The notes: generated by a model not told the origin, from the sequence alone. Numbered from the stretch's first letter, positions 15,875 through 24,915 are shown. The stretch is 48,836 nucleotides of DNA from Candidatus Rokuibacteriota bacterium (GCA_003220615.1 QHTB01000164.1:1-48836); one strand, 5' to 3'. Translations and numbers: made by a program.

Positions 15875-17280
15875 CCGTCAGCGCCCCGGCGGCGGCCGCC
15901 GCCACCTCCGATCGCTTCTACGCGGCGCTGCGTCGCCTCGCGCGCTTCTGGGTGTGGTTCTTCTTCAGGCGCGTCGACGTACGCCACGCCGAGCGTGTGC
16001 CGGCGACCGGGCCCGTGCTCCTCTGCATCAACCATCCGAACAACCTGATCGACTCGCTCCTGGTCGGTGCGGTGGTGCCGCGCAAGGTCCACTATCTCGC
16101 GACCGCGACGCTCTTCCGCCAGCGGCTGCTGGCCCGCTTCCTCCTCGCCGCCGGCGCCATCCCGGTGTCTCGACGCCAGGATGCCGTGCGGGGCGAGCCC
16201 ATGAACGAAGACCCCAACAGCGCCATGTTCGCGACCTGCCATCGCGCCTTCGCCGACGACCAGGTCGTGGCCATCTATCCCGAGGGCACCACGCACGCCG
16301 AGGCGCGCGTGCAACGCATCCGGACGGGCGCGGCGCGCATCGCGCTCGGCTACTCGCGGCCGGGCGAGCTCACGCTGATCCCGGTCGGGCTGTCGTTCGA
16401 GGCGCGCAAGTCGTTCAAGGGCCGCGTGCTCGTCTCGTTCGGTCCGGCCGTTCCGATCACGCCGTACCTCGGCACCTACGCGACCGATCCCGTGCGCGCC
16501 GTCGACGCGCTGACGACGGCGATCCAGTGGGGCATGGAGGCCGAGGTCGTCCACGTCGAGCGGATCGACGCCACCGGCCTCGTGCACGCCATCGAGGAGC
16601 TCTATCGGGGCGAGCTGGTGCGTCAGCTCCGCGAGGAGCGCGGCCTCGCCGAGCGCCAGGTGGACGTCTTTCGCCTGTCGCGCACGATCGTGGACGCGGT
16701 GAGCTGGTTCAAGGCCCACGAGCCCCAGCGGCTCGAGCGGCTCTGGCAGCGCATCCAGGGCTATCGCGCGCTGCTCGCGGACTACCACGTCCGGGACGAG
16801 GCCGTGAGGTCGCGGCTCGATCCGCATCCGGTCGGCCGGCGCCTGGTCACGGGCTGGGAAGCCGTCGTCGGGTTTCCCGTCTTCGCCTACGGCTTAACCG
16901 TTAACGCGCTGCCCTTCTTCGTCCCGCGCTTCCTGGCCCGCGCGCTGTCGCACAAGGAAACGGACTACGCGACGGTGCGGCTGCTCACCAGTATCGTGGC
17001 CGTGCCGGTGTTCTGGGCGCTCGAGACGTGGATCGTGTGGCGCGCGGGCGGCGCGGTGTGGGCGGCGCTCTTCGCGCTTTCGCTCCCGCTCTCCGGCGTG
17101 CTCGCCTATCATTACCTTCGCGGCCTGGGCCGGCTTCGCCGCGCGCTGCGCTTCAGCACGCTCGCGTTGACGCGAGCCCAGGCGGCGCGCGCGCTGATCG
17201 CCGAGCGCCAGGCGCTGATCACCGATCTCGATCGCGCCAGGGACGCTTACCTGGCATCCACCCGGGGGAGCTCGTTTTGA
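15871..17280 (+). CDS. PlsC-like glycerol(-3-phosphate) acyltransferase
   Basis: A 469-residue membrane-associated acyltransferase transferring acyl groups in phospholipid synthesis. The catalytic motif is NHPNNLID near residue 50, an HX5D form rather than the HX4D of standard PlsC and more like the yeast Gpt2/Sct1 group; the second motif YPEGTTH is near 135. The C-terminal third has three hydrophobic segments (about 330-355, 375-400, 400-420) that likely anchor it. GTG 15871 overlaps the preceding stop by four bases. It could acylate glycerol-3-phosphate or lysophosphatidate. Confidence 0.82.
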   Translation: MTVSAPAAAAATSDRFYAALRRLARFWVWFFFRRVDVRHAERVPATGPVLLCINHPNNLIDSLLVGAVVPRKVHYLATATLFRQRLLARFLLAAGAIPVSRRQDAVRGEPMNEDPNSAMFATCHRAFADDQVVAIYPEGTTHAEARVQRIRTGAARIALGYSRPGELTLIPVGLSFEARKSFKGRVLVSFGPAVPITPYLGTYATDPVRAVDALTTAIQWGMEAEVVHVERIDATGLVHAIEELYRGELVRQLREERGLAERQVDVFRLSRTIVDAVSWFKAHEPQRLERLWQRIQGYRALLADYHVRDEAVRSRLDPHPVGRRLVTGWEAVVGFPVFAYGLTVNALPFFVPRFLARALSHKETDYATVRLLTSIVAVPVFWALETWIVWRAGGAVWAALFALSLPLSGVLAYHYLRGLGRLRRALRFSTLALTRAQAARALIAERQALITDLDRARDAYLASTRGSSF

Positions 17281-18194
17281 GCGTTCACTTGCTGGAGGAG
17301 CTGTCGACCACCTCGCTGGACGCGCTCGACCGTGGCCGCACGCTGGTGATCCTCACCGTGAGCCCGCTCGAGGAGCACGGCCCGCACCTGCCGCTCGGCG
17401 TGGACGCCATCACGGCGCGGCACTTCGCCACCGAGATCGCCGGGCGTCTGGTCGCCACGCGACCGGGATGGAGCGCCGTGCTGGCGCCCACGCTGCACCT
17501 CGGCTCGTTCACGTTCGACGCCCCGGGCACCGTGACGGTCCGTCAGAGGGTCGTGCGTGACGCCGTGGTGGACTACGGCCTGTCGCTCGCGCGGGCCGGC
17601 TTCCGCTTCATCGTCGTCTCCAACGGCCACGCCGGCCCCACGCACCTGGCCGCGCTCGAAGAGGCGTCTGCGATCGTCGCGCGGCGCGCGCGCGTGACGA
17701 TGGCGTCGGTCAGCGGTCACCTCGCCTGGAGCTTCCGGAGCGGACGCTTCCTCGATCAGGTCGAGGCCCAGCTCGGCCGCGCCCTGACCGATACGGAACG
17801 CGCAGCCTTCGCCGAAGACGCCCACGCGGGCTGGTGGGAGACCTCGATGATGCTGATGCTGCGGCCTGACCTCGTGGACGAGCGCTGGCGCGCGCTGCCG
17901 CCTGCCACGTACTCGCTCCCCGAGCGCCTGGTGCCCGACTACCCGCTCAAGCGCGGCGGCCAGGGCTACGTCGGCCATCCCTCCCTGGCCGATCCCGTGT
18001 TCGCCAAGGCGACGTGCGACGTGCTCGTGACCGAGGCGATGGCCCTGGTCGACGCGCTGCTCGACCGCCGCCTCGGCACGTTCCGACGGGCGCCGTTCTC
18101 CAAGATTCCACTCCTCCGCACCAACTTCTGGCCCGTCGCGGCCGCCACGGGTTTCGCGGTCGCCGCCCTCGCCTGGCTCCGTCCTCGCCGGTGA
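17277..18194 (+). CDS. Creatininase-family amidohydrolase
   Basis: 305 residues. The creatininase fold shows SPLEEHGPHLPLGVDAI near residue 32 (metal Glu, His and Asp) and VSNGHAGPTHLAAL near 118 (metal His). Members hydrolyse cyclic amides or formamides, for example creatinine or FAPy-type intermediates. TTG 17277 is proposed as start because it overlaps the acyltransferase stop as TTGA and begins just before the conserved fold. The last ~30 residues (about TNFWPVAAATGFAVAALAWL) form an unexpected hydrophobic helix, so the protein may be tail-anchored in the membrane. Confidence 0.83.
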   Translation: MSVHLLEELSTTSLDALDRGRTLVILTVSPLEEHGPHLPLGVDAITARHFATEIAGRLVATRPGWSAVLAPTLHLGSFTFDAPGTVTVRQRVVRDAVVDYGLSLARAGFRFIVVSNGHAGPTHLAALEEASAIVARRARVTMASVSGHLAWSFRSGRFLDQVEAQLGRALTDTERAAFAEDAHAGWWETSMMLMLRPDLVDERWRALPPATYSLPERLVPDYPLKRGGQGYVGHPSLADPVFAKATCDVLVTEAMALVDALLDRRLGTFRRAPFSKIPLLRTNFWPVAAATGFAVAALAWLRPRR

Positions 18195-18937
18195 CGCTTT
18201 CGGTCGAGAGCCAGCCGCCAATCGCCTGGCTGCGGCTCGACCGCCCCCAGGCGCTCAACGCTCTCGACACGGAATTGACGGCCGCCCTGGAAGGAGCCGT
18301 CGAACGGGTGGCCGCGATGACGGACGTCACCGTGCTGGTGATCGCCGGCCGCGGCCGGGCGTTCTGCGCCGGCAACGACATCACCGAGATGGCGACGCTG
18401 TCCGCCGAGCAGGCCGAGGCGCTCGCGCGCCGCCAGGCCGCGTTGATGGCGCGCTTCGCCACGCTGCCGCAGGTGACGCTCGCCGCCATCGACGGCCACG
18501 CGCTCGGCGGCGGTTTGATGCTCGCCGTCGCTCAGGATCTCCGCATCGCGTCCGACCGCGCGCGCTTCGGACTTCCAGAGGTGACGCTCGGCTTCAATCC
18601 GGCATACGGGATCGCGCGGCTCCTCGACGTCGTCGGCGGCGCCCACGCGCGGGATTTATTGTTGACCGGCCGCATCGTCCACGCCAGCGAGGCGCTCCGT
18701 CTCGGCCTGGTGAACCGCGTCGTGGCCGCTCCCACGCTGGAGGCGACCGCGGCGGCCTGGGCCGCGGACGTCGCCCGCTCGCCGCGCGGCGGGCTCGAGG
18801 CGACCAAGGCGATCGTCGCCGAGCTGCGCCGCCCCGGCCGGGGCGCCGAGCCCGAGGCGTACGGCGCCGCGCTCAGGACGAGTCCCGAGGCGCGCGCTCG
18901 CATCCAGGCCTTTGTCGATCGAAAGCGCGGCCGCTGA
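18191..18937 (+). CDS. Enoyl-CoA hydratase/isomerase family, one Glu missing
   Basis: 248 residues of the crotonase fold. RPQALNALD near residue 18, RGRAFCAGNDI near 54 (oxyanion hole) and GLPEVTLGFNPAYG near 126 are typical. At the first catalytic position the sequence is GHALGGGLMLAVAQD where hydratases have GGGCEL, so one of the two catalytic glutamates is absent while the second (GLPE) stays. It is therefore more likely an isomerase or another crotonase-fold activity than a hydratase. GTG 18191 overlaps the preceding TGA. It is the last gene of the operon. Confidence 0.87.
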   Translation: MTLSVESQPPIAWLRLDRPQALNALDTELTAALEGAVERVAAMTDVTVLVIAGRGRAFCAGNDITEMATLSAEQAEALARRQAALMARFATLPQVTLAAIDGHALGGGLMLAVAQDLRIASDRARFGLPEVTLGFNPAYGIARLLDVVGGAHARDLLLTGRIVHASEALRLGLVNRVVAAPTLEATAAAWAADVARSPRGGLEATKAIVAELRRPGRGAEPEAYGAALRTSPEARARIQAFVDRKRGR

Positions 18938-18944
18938 GCCGCGT

Positions 18945-19376
18945 CTAGCTCACGGCGTCCTCGGAGTCGTCCCACTGGGCGATGACGGCGTAGAGCTCGG
19001 CGCCATCCACCTGGGCCACGATCCACGGATCGACCTGCTTCTGGCTGAAGTACGTCGGCGTCACCACCGTGAATGCGGAGAAGAGGCCGCTTCGCGCCGC
19101 GTCGTCGTACTTGACCAAGGCCTCGTCGGGGATCAGGCCCTGATAGCTCTCGATGGGCTGGAACACGGCCCGGCGGATGAACCCGATCTTCTGCGGCAGC
19201 GTCTGCGCCACACGCTGATGGATCTCGGCGAGTGTATAGAGCGGGCCGTACTCCAGGCGGGCAGTGTCGAGGCGCTGACGCCGCGCCTGTCCGGGGAGTC
19301 GACGGGCGATGTCCCGGGCGCGCGTGGCGATGTCGGTCGAAGCGGGCTGGGCCGTCACGTTCGTGTTGATCGTCAT
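18945..19376 (-). CDS. Hypothetical protein
   Basis: 143 residues, not recognised. AGGAGG lies about 8 nt before ATG 19376, supporting this start over the longer open frame. There is no signal or membrane segment. The N-terminus is Thr/Ala-rich (MTINTNVTAQ), followed by an Arg-rich helical part and a C-terminal half with SAFTVVTPTYFSQKQVDPWI and a tail of acidic residues. It lies 77 bp downstream of the MBL-REC-cNMP-GGDEF gene on the same strand and may be cotranscribed with it. Confidence 0.7.
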   Translation of the reverse strand: MTINTNVTAQPASTDIATRARDIARRLPGQARRQRLDTARLEYGPLYTLAEIHQRVAQTLPQKIGFIRRAVFQPIESYQGLIPDEALVKYDDAARSGLFSAFTVVTPTYFSQKQVDPWIVAQVDGAELYAVIAQWDDSEDAVS

Positions 19377-19453
19377 GGTGTTGCCTCCTGCTGGCCGTGT
19401 GACTCGGCGATGATGGGGCGAGAAAACCAGCAAGTAAGATGCCGGCGAGGGCG

Positions 19454-21700
19454 TCAGGCGGGCAGCGTGACGCCGCGGCGGCGCATGTCTTCGTCCGCCT
19501 CGCGCAGCAGCTCGTCGCTGCTGTCGGGCGGGAGCTCCCGGTACGCGGTTCCCACTCGGCACTTGATCGGAACGTTGAGGCCCCGGCGGGCGACCAGCTC
19601 GCTGAGCTTCTCCCCGAAGCGTGGCGTGACGAGGTGGCCCTCGCGCGAGCCCGCGTCCTGGAGGAGAACGACGAACTCGTCGGCCCCGTAGCGCGCGACG
19701 AGATCCGTGGCGCGTGTCGCTTCCATCAGCGCGTCGGCGACCGCGCGGAGGACGTCGTCGCCGACGGCGTAGCCGAACCGATCGTTGATCGCGTTGAGAT
19801 GGTGGACGTCGAGCAGCACGAGGAACAGGCCGCTCTTGCGCCGGCGCGCGCTGGCGGCGATGCGACGGTAGAGGTCGAGGAACGCCCGGCGGCTGGCCAG
19901 TCCCGTCAGGGCGTCGGGCGCGTAGCGGGCAATCCGCCGATCGGAATCGTAGAGCCGGCGCGCCAGGAGCTTGGCCAGGCCGAGGGCGAGGGCGGGTGAG
20001 CGCTCGAGCGCCTGCAAGAAGTGAAACCGGCGCAGCGCGAGGCAACGCGTGCGCTCCAGGACGACGACGGTGGCGGAGCGCGGCCGCTCGGTGAGGATGC
20101 CGAGCTCGCCGACGATCTCACCCGGGCCGAGCTCGCCGAGAACGACTTCGGTCTGCGCGTCGGGCATGGCCTCGATCACGCGGACGCGGCCGGAGATGAT
20201 GACGAAGACGTGCTCGGGGATCTCGCCTTCGGCGATGAGCACGTGTCCCGGGGGGAACTGCCGCTCGCCCGCCTGCGCGAGGAGCGCCTCCAGCTCGTCT
20301 CGCTTCATCTCGCGGAACACCGGGACGCTCCGGAGCGTCTCGGAGTTGAGCGGCGCCAGTGAGGTCAGGACCGGCTCCTGACGGCGGTCCTCGGCCGCGA
20401 GGGCCCGCGCGAGCCATGCGCGGACCCGCGCGTGGAGCATGGGAGGGCTGAACGGCTTGGCCAGGACGTCGTCGGCCTCGCCCGTGCCATCGAGGGTACC
20501 CCGCACACCATCGGCGACGTCGGTGAGGAGCACCACGGGCAGCATCGAGCGGCCGACCCGCGCGCGCAGCTGGGCGACGAGCGTCGCCCCGTCTCCATCG
20601 GGAAGTTTCGCGTCGATGATGGCGAGGTCGGGCATCACGTCCGCGCCCCGGGCCAGCGCCGAGCCGGCGTCGGGCACCGGCACGAGAACGAGATCCTCCT
20701 CGTCGAGCACGTCCTGGATCGTCGCGACCTCGGAGACGTTGGCCGTGACGAGCAGCACCCGCCCGCCGGCGATGGGGCGACGCACCAGCGCCGACACGTC
20801 GGTCTTGGCGCGCGCGTTGGCGCCGCCACCGCGGACGTCGACCTCGAGCCCTTCGGCCGCGGCAAAGACTTCGAGGTCGCGGCCGACGCGGTCGCGGGCC
20901 AGCGCCTCCATCCGGTCGAGGGTCGCGTCGTCGTGGCCGGGATCGTGATGGAAGAGCGCCAGCCGTCGCGCGCCGGCGGCGCGGGCCACGTCGGTCGCGT
21001 ACTCGACGGTCGAATGGCCCCAGCCCTTCTTCGCCGGGTATTCTTCTTCCGTGTACTGCGCGTCGTGGATGATGAGATCGACGTCGCGCATGAACTCGAT
21101 GTGCCGCTGATCGCCGGGATGCTGGTACCGGCCGGCCGACGCGTTCCAGAACGGCTCGTGATCCGTGGCATACGCGATGGAGGCGCCGCCGCTCGAGATT
21201 CGATACGCGATGGTCGGCGCCGTGTGATTCAGGTACTGCGTCTCGATCAGCACGTCGCCGACGCGGAAGAAGCCCTCGTCGAGCTCGGTGAAGTGGATGC
21301 GCGAGCGCAGATCGCGGAGCTTCACCGGGAAGTACGAGTACTCCATCTGCCCGGCCATCGCCTCTTCCAGCCCGCGCTGAAAGCCGAGCGGCGCGTAGAC
21401 GTTCAGCTCGGCGCCCGGCATGAACGCCGGGACGAAGAAGGGAAAGCCCTGGATGTGGTCCCAGTGGGTGTGCCCGATGAAGAGATGCAGGCGCGGAGGG
21501 AGCGCGATCTCCGCGAGGTGGAGGCCCAGGCCGCGGGCGCCCGTGCCGCAGTCGAGAACGATCAGTGTGCCGTCACCGCCGCGGACTTCCACGCACGAGG
21601 TGTTGCCGCCGTAGCGCGCCGTCTGCTTCCCGGGCGTGGCGATGGACCCTCGAGTGCCCCAGAACCGTACGTGCACGCTCTCCTCGTCAGGGTGAGACAC
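19454..21700 (-). CDS. MBL-REC-cNMP-GGDEF fusion signalling protein
   Basis: 748 residues with four domains. Residues 1-290: metallo-beta-lactamase fold of the GTRGS type (GTRGSIATPG at 15-24, HTHWDH at 77-82, H251/H252 and D180/H181 as further ligands). Residues 312-430: response-regulator receiver with D363 in IID and K415 in AKPF, but the usual acidic pocket after the first strand reads VTANVSE, so phosphorylation may be weak. Residues 455-575: cyclic-nucleotide-binding fold with GELGILTERPRSATV. Residues 595-735: GGDEF domain with signature GADEF (672-676), a form often seen in weak or inactive cyclases. GTG 21700 is the start. The protein is cytoplasmic. Confidence 0.88.
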   Translation of the reverse strand: MSHPDEESVHVRFWGTRGSIATPGKQTARYGGNTSCVEVRGGDGTLIVLDCGTGARGLGLHLAEIALPPRLHLFIGHTHWDHIQGFPFFVPAFMPGAELNVYAPLGFQRGLEEAMAGQMEYSYFPVKLRDLRSRIHFTELDEGFFRVGDVLIETQYLNHTAPTIAYRISSGGASIAYATDHEPFWNASAGRYQHPGDQRHIEFMRDVDLIIHDAQYTEEEYPAKKGWGHSTVEYATDVARAAGARRLALFHHDPGHDDATLDRMEALARDRVGRDLEVFAAAEGLEVDVRGGGANARAKTDVSALVRRPIAGGRVLLVTANVSEVATIQDVLDEEDLVLVPVPDAGSALARGADVMPDLAIIDAKLPDGDGATLVAQLRARVGRSMLPVVLLTDVADGVRGTLDGTGEADDVLAKPFSPPMLHARVRAWLARALAAEDRRQEPVLTSLAPLNSETLRSVPVFREMKRDELEALLAQAGERQFPPGHVLIAEGEIPEHVFVIISGRVRVIEAMPDAQTEVVLGELGPGEIVGELGILTERPRSATVVVLERTRCLALRRFHFLQALERSPALALGLAKLLARRLYDSDRRIARYAPDALTGLASRRAFLDLYRRIAASARRRKSGLFLVLLDVHHLNAINDRFGYAVGDDVLRAVADALMEATRATDLVARYGADEFVVLLQDAGSREGHLVTPRFGEKLSELVARRGLNVPIKCRVGTAYRELPPDSSDELLREADEDMRRRGVTLPA

Positions 21701-21721
21701 ACCGACGGAAATTGGGGGGTG

Positions 21722-21760
21722 ATCTTAGCACTTATCGAGACCGCCCGAACCGATTAGAAT
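21722..21760. promoter_or_regulatory. Predicted divergent promoters, liv operon and MBL-GGDEF gene
   Basis: Plus strand: TTATCG at 21732-21737 and TAGAAT at 21755-21760 with a 17-bp spacer, pointing to the Liv substrate-binding gene (ATG 21802). Minus strand: TAAGAT (complement of 21722-21727) with TTCGGG 16 bp upstream, pointing to the GTG at 21700. The two predicted promoters overlap back to back. Assigned by similarity and spacing only. Confidence 0.4.
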
Positions 21761-21801
21761 GCCGCCGCCGTGAGCCGTGCGCCGTCGAGAGGAGACACGC
21801 G

Positions 21802-23073
21802 ATGATCACCAACCGCCGAACGTTCATCAAGGTGTTGGCCGGAGCTGCCGCCGCCACGGGCGCTCGCCTCGACGTTGCGCCGGCCCTCGCCCAGGCGGCG
21901 CCCGTCCGCATTGGCGTCCTGGCGGCGAAGGCCGGTGTCACGGCTCCCGTCGGCGAGTCGGGGCTGCGCGGCACGCAGTTCGCCGTCGATCGCATCAACG
22001 CCGCCGGCGGCATCGCCGGGCGGAAGGTCGAGCTGGTGGTCGAGGAAGAGTCGAATCCCAAGGACACCGTCGAGCGCTTCCGCAAGCTCGCGCTGCAGAC
22101 GAAGGCCGACGTCATCACCGGCGGCATCTCGACGGCGGTCGGGCTGGCGGTCGGCCCCGTGAGTGAAGAGCTCAAGGCGCTCTGGCTCGCGTGGGACGCG
22201 ACGACGCAGAAGGGCGTGGAGGAGACGATCCCGAAGCCGCGCTATGCGTTCCGCAGCGTCGACAACGAGGCCGAGGCGGTGATGGCGTCGATCCTCGCGG
22301 CCCGGCAGTTCAAGGGCAAGATCAAGACGGTCGCCGGCATCAACAACGACTATTCGTACGGGCGCGACAACTGGGCGGCCTTCCTCGCCATCATGAAGAA
22401 GTTCGGCATGAACGTCACGCCGGTGGTCGAGCTCTGGCCCAAGCTCGGTGAGACCAACTTCACCTCCCACGTCGCCGCGCTCCAGCAGGCCAAGCCCGAC
22501 CTCGTCTTCTCCTCGTTCTGGTCGGGCGACGCGCCGATCTTGATGAAGCAGGCCCACGCCGCCGGCCTGACCCAGAGCACGAAGTTCGTGCTCACGACCG
22601 CCGGCGGCGTCCACGAGTCGATGAAGAAGGCCTTCACGCCCGAGGGCGCGATCATGGGCTACAACTCGCTCTACTTCGAGGCGCCGAACGCGAGCCCGCT
22701 GCTGCGTGAGTTCTCCAAGTGGCACCAGGAGCGCTTCAAGGAGTGGCCGAACTACGAGTCGGACCACGCCTACTTCACGATCGTGGCCTACAAGGCGGCG
22801 GTCGAGAAGGCCAGCAAGGCGGCCGGCGGCAAATGGCCCACGACGGAGCAGACGGTCGAGGCGCTCGAGGGCATCGAGGTGGAGTCGCTGTCCGGCCGGC
22901 GCGGCTACCGCAGCGATCACATCATGGAGGCGAGCTACTACCAGGGCGTCACCACCCACAAGAACCGCCACGACTTCGTGACGATCGATCCCGTGGAGGT
23001 GATGTCCACGAAGCAGATCCAGAAGCCGAGCGGCACCGGGCTCTACGACTGGATCAACTCGTGGAGCGTGTGA
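21802..23073 (+). CDS. Branched-chain amino acid-type ABC substrate-binding protein
   Basis: A 423-residue periplasmic binding protein of the LivJ/Peripla_BP_6 type. The signal begins MITNRRTFIKVLAGAAAA, a twin-arginine form, with cleavage near residue 30. The mature part starts VRIGVLAAKAGV, with GLRGTQFAVDRINAAGGI and VVEEESNPKDTV typical of the first lobe. GAGAGGAG is 8-15 nt before ATG 21802. It heads the liv gene set (permeases and two ATPases follow). Such proteins bind branched amino acids, amides, urea or aromatic acids; the ligand here is unknown. Confidence 0.9.
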   Translation: MITNRRTFIKVLAGAAAATGARLDVAPALAQAAPVRIGVLAAKAGVTAPVGESGLRGTQFAVDRINAAGGIAGRKVELVVEEESNPKDTVERFRKLALQTKADVITGGISTAVGLAVGPVSEELKALWLAWDATTQKGVEETIPKPRYAFRSVDNEAEAVMASILAARQFKGKIKTVAGINNDYSYGRDNWAAFLAIMKKFGMNVTPVVELWPKLGETNFTSHVAALQQAKPDLVFSSFWSGDAPILMKQAHAAGLTQSTKFVLTTAGGVHESMKKAFTPEGAIMGYNSLYFEAPNASPLLREFSKWHQERFKEWPNYESDHAYFTIVAYKAAVEKASKAAGGKWPTTEQTVEALEGIEVESLSGRRGYRSDHIMEASYYQGVTTHKNRHDFVTIDPVEVMSTKQIQKPSGTGLYDWINSWSV

Positions 23074-23086
23074 GGCCTCCGGCGCC

Positions 23087-23971
23087 CTGATCGCGCAGAG
23101 CCTCAACATCGTGCTCGGCGGCGTCTTCCACGCCGCCGTGCTGTTCCTGGTCGCCGCCGGTCTGCAGCTCGTCTTCGGCGTCCAGAAGATCCTGAACCTC
23201 GCCTGCGGCTCGTTCTACGCGCTGGGCGCGTACGCGGGTGTGTCGGCGGTGAGCTGGGCGCTGGCGGCCGGCGCACCGCCGCCGATCTTTCCCCTCGTTC
23301 TCGTCGGCGCCGGCCTCGGCCTCGCGCTCGTCGGTCCCGTCATCGAGCGATTGCTGCGCACGATCTACGACCGCGACGAGAGCTTCCAGCTGTTGCTCAC
23401 GTTCGCCCTGGTGCTGATGTTCGAGGACGTGATCCGCTTCGTCTGGGGCACCGCCCCGCACCAGCTTTCCAGCGCCTACCTCGTGTACGGGCAACTCCGC
23501 GTCGGCGGCCTCGTCATCCCCGTCTACAACCTCGTCGTGATCGCCGCCGGCGGCGCGATCGCCGCGCTCATGGGCTTCCTGCTCGCCCGCACGCGCTTCG
23601 GCCGCATCGTGCGGGCGACCGCCGAGAACCGCGGCATGGCCGAGGCGATGGGCGTCGACGTGTCGCGCGTCTACGTCCGGGTCTTCACGCTGGGCGTGGC
23701 GCTCGGCACCGTGGGCGGCGCGCTCGTCATCCCGGCCACCGCGGCCGTCAACGAGATGGGCATCGATCTCATCGTCGAGGCCTTCGCCGTCGTCGTCATC
23801 GGCGGCCTCGGCTCCATGCGCGGCGCCGTCGCCGGCGCCCTCATCGTGGGCATCATGCGCGCGGTCGCCGTCGCCACGTATCCGGAAGTCGAGATGCTGG
23901 CGATCTACGTCGTGGTGATCGCCGTCCTCGTCCTCCGTCCGGCCGGGCTCTTCGCGAAGGCAGCCGCATGA
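23087..23971 (+). CDS. LivH-type ABC permease (CTG start proposed)
   Basis: An inner-membrane permease of the LivH family, about 8 helices, with LQLVFGVQKILNLACGSFYALGAY near the N-terminus and AFAVVVIGGLGSMRGAVAGAL in the cytoplasmic coupling loop. The nearest standard start is GTG 23111, but that removes the first half of helix 1. The family's N-terminus normally has ~10 residues before this point, so CTG 23087 (MIAQSLNIVLGG) is proposed, 13 nt after the preceding stop. The start is the uncertain part; the family call is firm. Its stop overlaps livM as ATGA. Confidence 0.85.
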   Translation: MIAQSLNIVLGGVFHAAVLFLVAAGLQLVFGVQKILNLACGSFYALGAYAGVSAVSWALAAGAPPPIFPLVLVGAGLGLALVGPVIERLLRTIYDRDESFQLLLTFALVLMFEDVIRFVWGTAPHQLSSAYLVYGQLRVGGLVIPVYNLVVIAAGGAIAALMGFLLARTRFGRIVRATAENRGMAEAMGVDVSRVYVRVFTLGVALGTVGGALVIPATAAVNEMGIDLIVEAFAVVVIGGLGSMRGAVAGALIVGIMRAVAVATYPEVEMLAIYVVVIAVLVLRPAGLFAKAAA

Positions 23972-24915
23972 GCCTCCGGCTCGCCGTGGCCGCAGCGCTC
24001 GGTGCGCTGGCGCTGTTTCCGCTGGCCGGCCGCGACTACTACGCCACGCTCATGCTGCCGTTCTTCGGCTACGGCATCGCGCTCCTCGGCCTGAATCTCC
24101 TCTTCGGCACGACCGGCCTGCTCTCCTTCGGTCACGCCCTGTTCGTGGCGCTCGGTGCCTACACCGCCGCGTTCCTGACCTCGAAGCTCGGCGTGCTGGA
24201 CCTCGAGGTGATCCTGATGGCCGCGGCCGTGGCCGGGGCGGTGATCGCGCTGCCGACCGGCCTGCTCTGCGTGCGCTACGTGCGGATCTACTTCGGCATG
24301 CTCACGCTGGCCTTCGGGATGCTGTTCTACTCGTTCCTGCTCAAGTTCTACGCGGTGACCGGCGGCGACGAGGGCATGCGGGTCCTGCGCCCCAGGCTCC
24401 TCGGCCTGGCGTGGGCGTCGTTCGGCAAGGTCGAGTTCCTCACCGGCCCGTTCTACTACTACTCACTCGCCGTGCTCGTCCTCGGCGCGGTCGTCATGTG
24501 GCGGATCGTCCGCTCGCCGTTCGGCCTCGGCCTGCGCGCGATCCGCGAGAACGCCGGCAAGGCCGAGTTCACCGGGGTCGACGTCCGCCGCTATCGTCTC
24601 TCTGCCTTCGTCGTCGCCGCGGTCTTCGGCGCCGTCGGCGGCGCGCTCCTTCCCATTCCAACCGGCCTGGCCGATCCGCTCCTCGCGTACTGGACCCACT
24701 CCGGCAATCTCGTCTTCATGCTGCTGCTCGGCGGCTTCGGGAATTTCTTCGGCCCCGTGCTGGGCGCCTTCGTCTTCATCGTGCTCCAGGACCAGGTGAT
24801 GTCGATCACTCAGTACTGGCGCTTCGTCTTCGGCGCGATCCTCGCCGTCGTGGTGGTCTTCTTTCCCCAGGGCCTGACGGGACTTCTCGATCGGCGCCAG
24901 CGCGCCGGCACGTGA
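23968..24915 (+). CDS. LivM-type ABC permease
   Basis: A 315-residue permease, partner of the LivH-type subunit. LNLLFGTTGLLSFGHALFVALGAY near residue 42 is the conserved first repeat, and RAIRENAGKAEFTGVDVRRYR near 190 with LLLGGFGNFFGPVLGAF near 250 forms the ATPase-coupling region. Eight or so hydrophobic helices are seen. It overlaps the livH stop by four bases (ATGA) and its own TGA overlaps the livG GTG, so the four membrane and ATPase genes are translated as a chain. Confidence 0.92.
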   Translation: MSLRLAVAAALGALALFPLAGRDYYATLMLPFFGYGIALLGLNLLFGTTGLLSFGHALFVALGAYTAAFLTSKLGVLDLEVILMAAAVAGAVIALPTGLLCVRYVRIYFGMLTLAFGMLFYSFLLKFYAVTGGDEGMRVLRPRLLGLAWASFGKVEFLTGPFYYYSLAVLVLGAVVMWRIVRSPFGLGLRAIRENAGKAEFTGVDVRRYRLSAFVVAAVFGAVGGALLPIPTGLADPLLAYWTHSGNLVFMLLLGGFGNFFGPVLGAFVFIVLQDQVMSITQYWRFVFGAILAVVVVFFPQGLTGLLDRRQRAGT

